Positions 38,301 through 47,217 are shown, numbered from the stretch's first letter. The stretch is 59,188 bases of DNA from GCA-002697625 sp002697625 (GCA_964004625.1 CAXFOB010000006.1:1-59188); one strand, 5' to 3'. Numbers and translations are program-made. The notes: generated from the sequence alone by a model not told the origin.

Positions 38301-40749
38301 TATTGCAAATCCTGAAGATATTTGCATAAATAATTACGGACCTGGTAATTTATACAACTTAAATAATCTCTTAACCGGATCTCCTGATCCAGGAACCTGG
38401 TACGAAAGTGGAATTCCTGTACCAACAAATATTAATCCAAATACTTATGGAATAGGGACAACAACCTTCACCTATCAAGTAAATGGAATACCTCCTTGTA
38501 TTAATCAGACAATAGATGTTGATTTAAATATAAATCCGGAACCAGTTGTCTCAAGTTTTACATCTTCTGCTCCATCTACAACACAGGGGTATAATATTGG
38601 AATTGATGTGACAATGGCAGTAGGAACATCACCTTTTACTATTGATATTTTGGATGATGATATTCCTTCTAACACAGGTAGTATATTTATAGCAGCTGGT
38701 ATGTCAGGTTCTACAAATATGATGCCAAATGTAATTCCTACTACTACATACTCTATCAGTTTGATAACAGATGGAAATGGATGTACTACTAATTATGTAG
38801 CAACTGTTCCTGTAGACGTTATTCCCTATCCAATTATTGATATATTTTCAACTCTAACTCCTGAAATTTGTGAAGGAGATATTGCTACAATTGAATTTGA
38901 TATGACTCAAGGAGTTGTACCAGTTACTGTAGATTATACTATAAATGGAACACCATACACTGAAGTTTTAAACTCTACTGGTATTACTTCAGTCGTAATA
39001 TCAAATGCTAATTTAAGTTTTGGCATAAACACATTTAGTATTGTAAGTATTATTGATGTAAATAATGAAGCGGCACCAAATACTCCTAATGATATTCAGA
39101 TTGTTTATAATCCAAATCCATCTGCTACATTCACTACAACTACTCCAATAATTTGTTATAAAGATGCAGCAATTCTAGAATTTGATTTCTTAGCTGGTAC
39201 TGCACCATTTACAGTAAATTATACTCAGAACGGAGCGATACAAATTCCTTCACTAAGTTTTAGTTCTTTAGGAACTCAAACTCAAATTTTATCTCCAGAC
39301 CCTTCAGCTGGAAATAATACTTATGCAATCATAAATATTGTAGATATTGAAGGTTGTATTGGAAATATTATTACTACTGAAGATATTTTAGTAAGGGATC
39401 TCCCTGATTTAGATTTGACAATTAGTGGAATAAATCCTATTTGTTTTGGAGATAACTCAGAATTATCTTTCCCTGTATTATCTGGATTAGCTCCTTTTAA
39501 CTTAGGTATTTTAGAAGGAAGTATAAATAATACTCTTAATGTAGACGCTACTGGATTAATTGGAGGAAGTCCATATCCTGTTTCTCCACCAAATACAACT
39601 ACATACACTCTTACTTCTGTAACTGATGCAAATGGATGTATGCAAGTATTAAATGACAGTAAAACTTTAATTGTAAATGAGCTTCCTATTGTAGATGTAA
39701 CAGGAACAACTGAAATTTGTAATGAAGACATCACTCAAATTTATTTTGATTTTACCGCAGGTTTATCTCCATGGACATTGTCTTACGATATTAATGGAAC
39801 TATTGCAACTCCTTTTCCATTAAGTAACTCAACGGATTCTATTTCTATTAGCCCTTCTGTTACTTCTGTATATAATTTTACAAATATTACAGACGCAAAT
39901 AATTGTTCTAACTCGGTAACAGATGCCGCTACAATTACAGTAAATCAATTGCCTGAAGTTACTGTATCTGGTGGAGGTGAAATCTGTGATGATGGTTCTA
40001 CGGTAGAAGTTATTTTTAACACTTCTAACGGAACACCTACATTCAATTTTGAATACTCTGTTGGTATCTCGGATAAAATTGTATCGAATGTAGGATACCA
40101 ACATGTTATTGCAACCAATGAAGTCGGAACCTATACTGTAACAAATGTTGTAGATAGTAAAGGATGTATTGGCAAAAACATAAATGGAACAGCTGATGTA
40201 ATTGTAAATCCAGTTCCGTTTGCTAGCTTTACAGCATATCCTCAACCAGCAGATGTTACTAATCCTGTAATTCATTTTATTGACAACTCTAGAGACCATA
40301 CAATTGGAATATGGGATTTTGATGACAACTCCACAGCTCCTACAAACTTTGGGGAAATAACACACAGATATTCAGACTTAGATAGTGGAACTTATTTTGT
40401 AGAATTATATGTGGAATCTAACAAAGGTTGTTTTAGTACAGAAGTACAGAAAATTGTAATTGACAAAGCTTTTATATTCTATATTCCAAACGCATTTACT
40501 CCTAATAAAGACCAGATTAATGATATATTCATGCCTTATGTAGATGGAGTGTCAGAATATGATTTTTCTATTTATAGTAGACAAGGACAAGAAATATACC
40601 ATACGCAAAACACTAATGAAGGGTGGGATGGATATGTTGCAGACAGTGATGAATATGCTATTTCCGGAAAATATGCGTATTCTATATATATTGTTGACTT
40701 ACATGGTAAAGAAAGAAAATATCAAGGACACTTCCTTCTCATCAGATAG
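35356..40749 (+). CDS. Giant multi-domain surface protein (Reelin-like, GDGW, Ig-like modules, PKD) with type B T9SS sorting domain
   Basis: 1797 aa. Signal peptide ending near NTSKSQ. Residues ~50-240 form a Reelin/jelly-roll-like domain (LYEDNFNSGIGPLWNSVSTG ... FRWRQISASSVQYDFWGLDN). Around 315-440 is a GDGW-type domain (CNYKIYLYDNGGDGWVTI). About a dozen Ig-like modules of ~85-100 residues follow, most beginning with a short CxxD/E pattern (CLGESVDLGF, CEGDIATIEFD, CYKDAAILEF, CFGDNSELSF, CNEDITQIYF). A PKD domain (HTIGIWDFDDNSTAPTNFGE) and the type B sorting domain (YIPNAFTPNKDQINDIFMPY ... IYSRQGQEIY ... FLLIR) close it. Expected to be a T9SS-exported adhesin or gliding-related surface filament. 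Ends 1 base before the next giant gene. Confidence 0.88.
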   Translation: MNKFYYKLLLIFTILFSSLNTSKSQCVVCVDAPALITCGETATLIGDGFLTSLYEDNFNSGIGPLWNSVSTGGTTTSTCTGGLSGSTLNCTGAGAVPAGDFLWFPGGSVIPRNAATIPIPVPSGGDIIFEFKMEGQGGSCDGPDLIGEGIMLQFNTGSGWTDVAAPMFPFNQNPMPYTNKAYFCPTNPQLQSFNSWNQYTIPIPPLAFSANTQFRWRQISASSVQYDFWGLDNVNIVPSSPGGATYTWSPGGLGQTLTVSPTSLTNYTFTYSNNGISCSTNVVVDVAPPVVNPVIVPNPLNPCPNAVDLNADVSFNSCNYKIYLYDNGGDGWVTIPQTPTSIDNRLEVYIDGLLYSTITMNDLTGSPNPNGPVIYSFPVTAGGTFETVFQAGGPNPGECAYFIEDNQGNLINAQGLITSPNSPFWPLPGISWPSGGFGIIPGNVAPISTTCPTITPYDYSWSIIPGGSTAGITNPNSQSTIVTTASTQTYQVEATDVNNPGCIATGTVQVFGSGGNWDFSTIAPNPACEGDCIDLNFTSTVGSGNFNITIEMIDANGSSSAMFTIDNNGNNIATGTPINLCPTITAAVPSVTFNITSLVDAADPNNCEIPITNASQNVTFTTQPNAGTAPLNPVTFCTVDPITDISTFLSNNPEAGGTWTYNGTGPAPVNMPFVGLNYMFDPSTYPAGDYIYTSSNPPCLDDNATITINLETAPNAGQLPPFNINMCLGQNLDLNTQFIINPTPNTPVWTDITSGIPGISISNNFNPISAGTYTLRSTIVSTANCPSDEEDLTIVVNEIPTVLFSTINQICLGESVDLGFTLTGSAPFTITLTDNINPAFNVVVDANGNDIASGNPVTVTPLTTGIFTYTITNISDNFCSSTVAGQNSVINVLTPPNAGVLLSPLSVCSDDLTIYDLSAQIGGQDLTGYWLDDGGFQQPPGSSFNYNTSMAGGNYTYVVASAACPDAQTIVPVSVITVPYVGIANPEDICINNYGPGNLYNLNNLLTGSPDPGTWYESGIPVPTNINPNTYGIGTTTFTYQVNGIPPCINQTIDVDLNINPEPVVSSFTSSAPSTTQGYNIGIDVTMAVGTSPFTIDILDDDIPSNTGSIFIAAGMSGSTNMMPNVIPTTTYSISLITDGNGCTTNYVATVPVDVIPYPIIDIFSTLTPEICEGDIATIEFDMTQGVVPVTVDYTINGTPYTEVLNSTGITSVVISNANLSFGINTFSIVSIIDVNNEAAPNTPNDIQIVYNPNPSATFTTTTPIICYKDAAILEFDFLAGTAPFTVNYTQNGAIQIPSLSFSSLGTQTQILSPDPSAGNNTYAIINIVDIEGCIGNIITTEDILVRDLPDLDLTISGINPICFGDNSELSFPVLSGLAPFNLGILEGSINNTLNVDATGLIGGSPYPVSPPNTTTYTLTSVTDANGCMQVLNDSKTLIVNELPIVDVTGTTEICNEDITQIYFDFTAGLSPWTLSYDINGTIATPFPLSNSTDSISISPSVTSVYNFTNITDANNCSNSVTDAATITVNQLPEVTVSGGGEICDDGSTVEVIFNTSNGTPTFNFEYSVGISDKIVSNVGYQHVIATNEVGTYTVTNVVDSKGCIGKNINGTADVIVNPVPFASFTAYPQPADVTNPVIHFIDNSRDHTIGIWDFDDNSTAPTNFGEITHRYSDLDSGTYFVELYVESNKGCFSTEVQKIVIDKAFIFYIPNAFTPNKDQINDIFMPYVDGVSEYDFSIYSRQGQEIYHTQNTNEGWDGYVADSDEYAISGKYAYSIYIVDLHGKERKYQGHFLLIR

Positions 40750-40750
40750 A

Positions 40751-43700
40751 ATGAAAAAAAATATTGTAATATTACTTTTGTTTTTTTGTTCAAATCTTTC
40801 TTTTGGTCAATCAGCTACTTGCAATAATGCCTTGCCATTTTGCACTGGAACCACGTATAGCTTTCCTGCTTCAACAAATGCATCTGCCCCAACAGGTGCG
40901 TATTTTGATTGTTTGCTGACACAACCAAATCCAGCATTCTATTATCTGGAAATCGATAATCCTGGGAATCTAACAATTAATATTCAGGGAATTAATGGGC
41001 CACCTGGAACACCTCCAATTCCAGGTTGGGGTGGAAATACAGAAGATATTGATTTTATTTGTTGGGGACCATTTACAAACCCTAATACTATGTGCAATCA
41101 ATTAACAGCTGCTAATGTAGAAGATTGTAGTTATTCACCTACTTGGGATGAAGTTTGTCAAATTAATGGAGCTTCTACTGGAGATTATTATGTTCTTTTA
41201 ATTACAAATTACTCTAATCAATCATGTAATATTAATTTTAATCAGACTGGAGGGAATGCAACAACAAACTGTTGTATATTGGGTGGAGACGCTGGAGATG
41301 ACAATACAATTAGTGTTTGTGATTCAGACGCTTCTTTCAACATGCAAAGTCAATTACTAGGTAATCCTGATAATGGAGGAACTTGGTTTGATGCAAGTTG
41401 GACAAATGTTGGTAATAACTTTAATCCTTCAATAAGTCCTTCAGGGACTTATGCATATATTGTAACTGGTACTTCAACTGCATGTCCGGATGATACTTCT
41501 TATCTTTCAATAAATGTAAATCCAAGTCCTATAGTTAATCTTCCTCCATTTTCTAATCTATGTGACAATGATTTAACGATTACACTAAATACCGCAACAC
41601 CTAATGGAGGGAGTTATCAAGTTAACGGAAGTAATAGTTCTACATTTACTCCTTCAGTTCTAAATATTGGTAGTAACACGATATCTTACAACTACACTGA
41701 TTTAAATGGATGCTCTAATTCTTCAATACAAAATATTATTGTGAACCCCTCTCCTTTTGCAACAGCAACTACCACAAATGCTACTTGTAACGGATTTACA
41801 GATGGAACAGCAATACTTAACATAATTTCAGGTACAACTCCATATACAGAAGATTGGGGAAGTAATAACCCCAATGCAATTGGAGCTGGAAGTTATACCT
41901 ATACTATTACAGATGTTAATGGATGTTCCTTTACAGATAGTGTTATAATCTATGAACCAAATACATTTACAATAAATGTAATGACAACAGACGCAAGTTG
42001 TAACGGAGTAAATGATGGAACTGCTGTAGTAAAAATACAAGGAAGTTCTACTCCATCTGGTACGATTTCTAATTTAACTTATTGTAATTCTGAGCCAGGA
42101 TCTTCATCTTATTCAAATATAGATGAAGTGCAACTTCTTGGAGATAATTATAATATTAACAATAATACTTCTGGTATATGCGATCAATATGAAGATTATA
42201 CTTCAACAATGTATGCTGATATAACAGAAGGACAATCTTACACAATTAACGTTACTCTTGGAGATTGTAGCAATATGAACTATTCTTCAGGCGGAAAAGT
42301 ATTTATTGATTGGAATATAGATGGAGATTTCAGTGACCCTGGTGAAGAAGTAGGAAGTATACCATATGGAGTGAATTCTAATGCATCTATTCCTATAACA
42401 GTTCCATATTCTGGAATATCAGGAGCTACCCGAATGAGAGTAGTTTCTCAATATATTAGCACACAAGACATATCTTTAGTAGGTCCTTGTGATGTTGGGG
42501 TTTGGACTCCATTATGGACAGAACCTTGGTTTGGAGCTACTGAAGATTATTCTATAGTTGTAACAGCAGCTTCTGTAAATGCGACTTATTTATGGTCTAA
42601 CGGACTTACTACAGACAGTATTTTCGGATTATCATCTGGAATGTATTCGGTAGATGTTTTTGATAATAATGGATGTGTTAATTCAGGATTCTTCTCTATA
42701 ACCGAGCCAACTGCTATTAATGTAGTTTCTAACCAAACTAATGTAAGTTGTAATGGATTGTCGGATGGAAATATTAGTTTAAATATTTCAGGAGGAATTA
42801 CAGATTACACAATAAGCACTGCAGGAATTTCACAGACTCTTACAGGAGGAGTTAGTATCTTTACAACACCGAATATACTATCTGCGGGAACGTATAATTA
42901 TACCATTACAGACTCTAATAATTGTACGTATAATAATACAGTTTCAATTACAGAACCCTCTCCTATTTCTGTAATTGAGATAATTAATAATGTGAGTTGT
43001 AATGGAGGAAATGATGGAAGTGTAAATCTTTCTATTTCTGGAGGAATACCAGCATATACAGAAGATTGGGGATCTAATAACTCATCTTCTCTTTCTGTGG
43101 GCACCTATAGTTATATGGTAACAGATAATAATGGTTGTATTTATACAAATACTGTTGGAGTTACTGAACCATCTGACATTCAGATTTCTTCCACACAAAA
43201 TAATATATCTACATGTGGAGCTACAGATGGAAGTGTTGATATTACAACTATTGGAGGAACTCCTCCTTATACGTTTAGTTGGAATTCAGGTCAAAACACT
43301 GAAGATATAAATAGTCTTTCTGCAGGAACATTTATCCTAACAGTGACAGATGCAAATTTATGTACAAGTACACATACAGTTACTTTAACAGAACCATCAG
43401 CACCTATAGTTTCATATACACAAACAAATACAACATGTAATTTAGGTACGAACGGAAGTATTGATGTTTCTGTTTCTGGAGGACTAAATCCGTATCAATA
43501 TTCTTGGAGTAATTCAGCGACATCTCAAGATCTCTCTAATCTTGCTGCGGGTATATACACATTAAATGTTATAGATGCAAACAATTGTATTATAGTAGAA
43601 AATATTACTATTACTCAACCAACTGCTGTTAATGTTATTTCTACTCAAACTAATGTTACAAATTGTAATGGTAATGATGGTAGTATTAATATCTCTGCTA

Positions 43701-46159
43701 GTGGAGGTACAGGAAATTATACTTATTTATGGTCTAATGGAAGTACAACAGAAGATGTAATTAATCTAGTATCAGGTGTATATACGTTAGATATAACGGA
43801 CGCAAATAATTGTATAAGCACTTTCAGTTTCACAATTAATGAACCAAGTGGAATTAGTTCTATAGAAAACATAACACATGTAAATTGCTATGGAGAAAAT
43901 AATGGTTCTGTTATTTTAAATATTCTGGGAGGACAATCTCCTTATTCTGAAAATTGGAATGGGTATAATTCATCAGCTTTAACAGCAGGAACTTATACTT
44001 ATACAGTTACAGATAATCAAAATTGTAGCTTTACAAACACTATTACAGTCACAGAACCTCAAGAACTTCTTACTTCTGAAAGTATTACAAATGTATTATG
44101 TAAAGATGAAAATTCAGGAACTGTAATTCTTATTATTTCTGGTGGAACAACACCTTACAATGAAAACTGGGGAGGCTTTAATCCAAATACATTAGTAGAT
44201 GGGACCTATAATTATGTTGTTACAGATGCCAATGGATGTACTGTTAGTAATCAAGTTCAGATAACGGAACCTGATTCTTTATTATCTACCATTTCCACTA
44301 CAGATGCACTTTGTTTTAGTTACATGGATGGGACTGCAAATATTACAACAATTGGAGGTACTACCCCATATACTATAGATTGGTTCGGTCAAAACAATAA
44401 TGCCTTAGTTGCTGGAACTTATAGTGCACTTGTCACAGACAATAATGGATGTACCAATACATTAAACTTTAACATTTCTGAACCTAGTCCAATTTCTATT
44501 GTAATTGATTCGTTCAAAACTTCTTGTCATGGTTATTCTGATGGTAGTGCAATACTAAATATATCAGGAGGATTCCCTCCATTTACAGAAAATTGGTTTG
44601 GACAGAATCCATTATCTCTAACTGCAGGAAATTATAATTTTGAAGTAACAGATTCGAATAATTGTATACAGCAAGGAGTCGCAACTATTTACGAGCCAAA
44701 TGCAATTTCAACACAAGAAATAGTTTCGGATGTATTATGTTTTGGGGAAAATAATGGAACTGCATATCTTCAAATTTCTGGGGGAACAGCTCCTTATACA
44801 GAGAATTGGAATGGAACGAATATTACACAACTTACAATAGGTAATTACAACTACACGGTTACGGATGCAAATAATTGTACTTATAGTGATTATATTAGTA
44901 TAAATCAGCCAAATGAAATTTCTGTAGAGGAACTTATAACAAATGCAAATTGTTTTAACAGTAATGATGGTCAAGCTGTATTAAATATCTCTGGGGGAAC
45001 AGCTCCTTTTACAGAAAATTGGGGAACAGAAAATCCATATGCACTTTCAGCTGGAATTTATAATTATACCATTTCAGACATAAATTCATGTTCTTATTCT
45101 GACAGTGTCTTAATCAATCAGTCAGATCAAGTATTTATGAATTTTAGTATAGAAAGCCCTATTTGTATTTACGATTCTTCTATAGTGTCTATAAATGTCA
45201 TCAACCCTCTATCTGACAGATATACAATAGAAATTACAGATGGAATAAATACAAGTTATTTATTAGTAGATTCTTTAGGAAATGATTTTAATACCGGACT
45301 TTCAATTAAATTTTATCCAGACACCTCAACTTCCTATACTATTGAATCTATAACAGACGCAAATGGATGTAATAGTGCTGTAGACCAAACTGAGTCCTTA
45401 GTTGTTAATCCTTTACCAGTATTAACTCTTGATATTCCAAACTACTGTACTCAAGATTCTTCACGAATTCTAAATCACGCTATTCCGACTGGAGGAAATT
45501 ACTTTATTGAAGGAGAGTCTACTAATTTCTTTGACATAGAGAATTTGGAAGTAGACACATATACAATCTTATACGAGTTTACAGACCCTATAAGTACTTG
45601 TTTTAATAGTATTTCTACTGAAATACAGATCAATTCAAGCCCATATGCAGAATTTAAATTTGGGCCTCAACCAGTAGATATTGACAATCCATCTGTAGAA
45701 TTTAAGAATTTCTCTGATTTTTACAACTACTCCTATTGGGATTTGGGAGATGGAACTAGTATAGTAAATCAAGATGATTTTTCACATACTTTTTCAGATA
45801 CTGGAAGTTTTACAACTAAATTATTTATTGAAAATGAATATGGATGTGTAGATTCTATTAGTTATAATGTAAATATTTATCCAGTATTCTCTTTATATAT
45901 ACCTAACGCATTTACACCAAATGAAGATGGAGATAATGATACTTTCGGTCCATATTTAAGAGATGGTGGATGTGATAGATTTATTTTGACAATTTTTGAC
46001 CAATGGGGGGAGAAAATTTTTGAAGGAGAAGACGTAATGTGGAATGGAAAATTAAATGATGAATACTGTCCTAACGGAGCGTATACATACACTATAATTG
46101 CGTACGACTTTCTAAAAAAACCACATAGCAGAACCGGATCTTTCCTCCTTATAAGGTAA
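40751..46159 (+). CDS. SprB-repeat surface adhesin with type B T9SS sorting domain
   Basis: 1802 aa from the ATG at 40751, which starts a clear signal peptide (MKKNIVILLLFFCSNLSFGQ); the open frame extending to 40544 overlaps the upstream gene and should be ignored. Residues ~22-175 form an N-terminal domain I recall from other flavobacterial type B proteins (ALPFCTG ... FYYLEIDNPGNLTINIQG ... DIDFICWGPFTNP ... YYVLLITNYSNQSCNINFNQ). An Ig-like region follows, then about 13 SprB repeats (41759-45126), one interrupted by a GEVED-type domain, then two Ig-like modules, a PKD domain (YSYWDLGDGTSIVNQDDFSH) and the type B sorting domain (YIPNAFTPNEDGDNDTFGPY ... FDQWGEKIF ... FLLIR). SprB of Flavobacterium johnsoniae is the mobile gliding adhesin; this one is far shorter and lacks an adjacent sprF/porP gene. 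Confidence 0.9.
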   Translation: MKKNIVILLLFFCSNLSFGQSATCNNALPFCTGTTYSFPASTNASAPTGAYFDCLLTQPNPAFYYLEIDNPGNLTINIQGINGPPGTPPIPGWGGNTEDIDFICWGPFTNPNTMCNQLTAANVEDCSYSPTWDEVCQINGASTGDYYVLLITNYSNQSCNINFNQTGGNATTNCCILGGDAGDDNTISVCDSDASFNMQSQLLGNPDNGGTWFDASWTNVGNNFNPSISPSGTYAYIVTGTSTACPDDTSYLSINVNPSPIVNLPPFSNLCDNDLTITLNTATPNGGSYQVNGSNSSTFTPSVLNIGSNTISYNYTDLNGCSNSSIQNIIVNPSPFATATTTNATCNGFTDGTAILNIISGTTPYTEDWGSNNPNAIGAGSYTYTITDVNGCSFTDSVIIYEPNTFTINVMTTDASCNGVNDGTAVVKIQGSSTPSGTISNLTYCNSEPGSSSYSNIDEVQLLGDNYNINNNTSGICDQYEDYTSTMYADITEGQSYTINVTLGDCSNMNYSSGGKVFIDWNIDGDFSDPGEEVGSIPYGVNSNASIPITVPYSGISGATRMRVVSQYISTQDISLVGPCDVGVWTPLWTEPWFGATEDYSIVVTAASVNATYLWSNGLTTDSIFGLSSGMYSVDVFDNNGCVNSGFFSITEPTAINVVSNQTNVSCNGLSDGNISLNISGGITDYTISTAGISQTLTGGVSIFTTPNILSAGTYNYTITDSNNCTYNNTVSITEPSPISVIEIINNVSCNGGNDGSVNLSISGGIPAYTEDWGSNNSSSLSVGTYSYMVTDNNGCIYTNTVGVTEPSDIQISSTQNNISTCGATDGSVDITTIGGTPPYTFSWNSGQNTEDINSLSAGTFILTVTDANLCTSTHTVTLTEPSAPIVSYTQTNTTCNLGTNGSIDVSVSGGLNPYQYSWSNSATSQDLSNLAAGIYTLNVIDANNCIIVENITITQPTAVNVISTQTNVTNCNGNDGSINISASGGTGNYTYLWSNGSTTEDVINLVSGVYTLDITDANNCISTFSFTINEPSGISSIENITHVNCYGENNGSVILNILGGQSPYSENWNGYNSSALTAGTYTYTVTDNQNCSFTNTITVTEPQELLTSESITNVLCKDENSGTVILIISGGTTPYNENWGGFNPNTLVDGTYNYVVTDANGCTVSNQVQITEPDSLLSTISTTDALCFSYMDGTANITTIGGTTPYTIDWFGQNNNALVAGTYSALVTDNNGCTNTLNFNISEPSPISIVIDSFKTSCHGYSDGSAILNISGGFPPFTENWFGQNPLSLTAGNYNFEVTDSNNCIQQGVATIYEPNAISTQEIVSDVLCFGENNGTAYLQISGGTAPYTENWNGTNITQLTIGNYNYTVTDANNCTYSDYISINQPNEISVEELITNANCFNSNDGQAVLNISGGTAPFTENWGTENPYALSAGIYNYTISDINSCSYSDSVLINQSDQVFMNFSIESPICIYDSSIVSINVINPLSDRYTIEITDGINTSYLLVDSLGNDFNTGLSIKFYPDTSTSYTIESITDANGCNSAVDQTESLVVNPLPVLTLDIPNYCTQDSSRILNHAIPTGGNYFIEGESTNFFDIENLEVDTYTILYEFTDPISTCFNSISTEIQINSSPYAEFKFGPQPVDIDNPSVEFKNFSDFYNYSYWDLGDGTSIVNQDDFSHTFSDTGSFTTKLFIENEYGCVDSISYNVNIYPVFSLYIPNAFTPNEDGDNDTFGPYLRDGGCDRFILTIFDQWGEKIFEGEDVMWNGKLNDEYCPNGAYTYTIIAYDFLKKPHSRTGSFLLIR
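41759..45126 (+). repeat. Array of about 13 SprB repeats
   Basis: Units of ~70-75 residues (~210-225 bases) follow the pattern TNxxCNGxxDGxxxLNISGGTxPYTENWG ... LxAGTYNYTVTDxNxCxxxxxxxITEPx. Examples begin at NATCNGFTDGTA, NVSCNGLSDGNI, NVSCNGGNDGSV, HVNCYGENNGSV, NVLCKDENSGTV, DALCFSYMDGTA, KTSCHGYSDGSA, DVLCFGENNGTA and NANCFNSNDGQA. The second unit is split by an inserted domain. Units are diverged at DNA level, so this is an old array and not a recent expansion. Confidence 0.88.
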
Positions 46160-46660
46160 ATGAAAAAAATCATATTACTTTCTGACTCTCATCATTCATT
46201 AGATGAAAGAATTTTCCCACATCTTGAAAATTGTGATGAAATTTGGCATGCTGGAGATATAGGTAAATTAGATGTTACAGATACCTTAAAAAAATATGCT
46301 CCACTACGAGCTGTTTGGGGGAATATAGATAACCATACTATCCGAAAAGAATTCCGAGAAAGTACTTATTTTAAATGTGAACAGATCAAAGTAATGATGA
46401 CTCATATTGGAGGTTATCCTGGAAGATACGCACAAGGAATAGAAAAAGTTTTAGAAGATAAAAGGCCAGATTTATTTATCAGTGGTCATTCCCATATTCT
46501 AAAAATAATGCACGATAAAAAACTTAATCTTCTTCATATGAATCCAGGAGCAATAGGAAACTACGGATGGCATAAAGTCAAAACTATCTTATCCTTCAAG
46601 ATAGAAGGAAGGGAAATCAAAGATTTGAAAGTTATTGAATTCTCTAGAAATAACAACTAA
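46160..46660 (+). CDS. YfcE/MJ0936-type metallophosphoesterase
   Basis: 166 aa cytosolic calcineurin-like phosphoesterase. Metal ligands are intact: D9 and H11 (LSDSHH), D33 (AGDIG), N55 (WGNIDN), H82 (MMTHIGG), H110 and H112 (SGHSH). The family hydrolyses phosphodiesters such as cyclic nucleotides or model substrates; the natural substrate here is unknown. There is no signal peptide. The ATG directly follows the stop codon of the giant SprB-repeat gene, so it is cotranscribed and probably translationally coupled. Its stop codon interlocks with that of the convergent DUF4293 gene (46657-46660). Confidence 0.9.
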   Translation: MKKIILLSDSHHSLDERIFPHLENCDEIWHAGDIGKLDVTDTLKKYAPLRAVWGNIDNHTIRKEFRESTYFKCEQIKVMMTHIGGYPGRYAQGIEKVLEDKRPDLFISGHSHILKIMHDKKLNLLHMNPGAIGNYGWHKVKTILSFKIEGREIKDLKVIEFSRNNN

Positions 46661-47046
46661 CGAATCCTATCAGCAGACCTCACTAATTTATCATCCTTTT
46701 TTATAAAGTATGAAGAGATTAATAATATAATATATGGAAGAACTAATAAGAAACTTCCAAAATACAACTGATTCTCTTCTTTAAAAAGAATTAACAGAAA
46801 AAAAGAGATAGTAATTGATAATCTAGAAAGATTAACAATCATTAATTGTCTTAATCGATTTTTAAACCTAAAAATAGAGTATAAAGAAAGTAAAACAGAA
46901 ATTAATAAAAATAACGCAGGATATCGAAAATTTCTTATTAAAATTGGTTCTCCTTCTGCTTGTATAAAAACAGGAGCGTAAAATAGAATAACCAAACTTA
47001 TTACAGCTGCAAAAAATAAAAATAAGGATTGAACTCTTTGTATCAT
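46657..47046 (-). CDS. DUF4293 family membrane protein
   Basis: 129 aa with four predicted membrane helices (LFLFFAAVISLVILFYAPVF; YPALFLLISVLLSLYSIF; LSITISFFLLILF; FLLVLPYIILLISSYFI). The MIQRVQSLFLFFAA start and size match DUF4293, a Bacteroidota-specific family, which I recall as usually lying beside rho. Function unknown. Divergent from rho; a -7 box lies 16 bases upstream of the ATG. Confidence 0.82.
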   Translation of the reverse strand: MIQRVQSLFLFFAAVISLVILFYAPVFIQAEGEPILIRNFRYPALFLLISVLLSLYSIFRFKNRLRQLMIVNLSRLSITISFFLLILFKEENQLYFGSFLLVLPYIILLISSYFIKKDDKLVRSADRIR

Positions 47047-47062
47047 AATTTATAAATTTTAG

Positions 47063-47070
47063 CAAAGATA
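47063..47070 (-). promoter_or_regulatory. Candidate -7 box for the DUF4293 gene
   Basis: The minus strand reads TATCTTTG (TAnnTTTG), 16 bases upstream of the ATG. A TTTG is present further upstream (47097-47100) but with a 26-base spacer, longer than the usual 19-21. Confidence 0.4.
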
Positions 47071-47217
47071 AATTTTTTCCTTAAAATGAGTGAATTCAAA
47101 AAATATTTGTATTATTGCATAGTATTTCAGTTAAGAAACTCAAAATCACACCACTTATTATCTTTACAATAATTGACAAACCGTCAAAAAAAATTACAAA
47201 AAATATAAAATATTAAT

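Noticed and set aside
39829..40365. Long antisense open frames within the giant adhesin genes (also 35370-35822, 39321-39734, 44735-44974)
   Set aside because: Their compositions are Cys/Tyr/Ile-rich or otherwise unlike proteins, with no signals or start context; they are shadows of the biased Thr/Asn/Gly/Ser coding sequence.
40544..40750. N-terminal extension of the SprB-repeat protein from 40544
   Set aside because: It lies in the sorting domain of the upstream gene in another frame and would precede a clean signal peptide that starts at 40751.
41759..45126. CRISPR-like periodicity of about 215 bases
   Set aside because: The repeats are protein-coding SprB units with diverged DNA and no short identical direct repeats with spacers.
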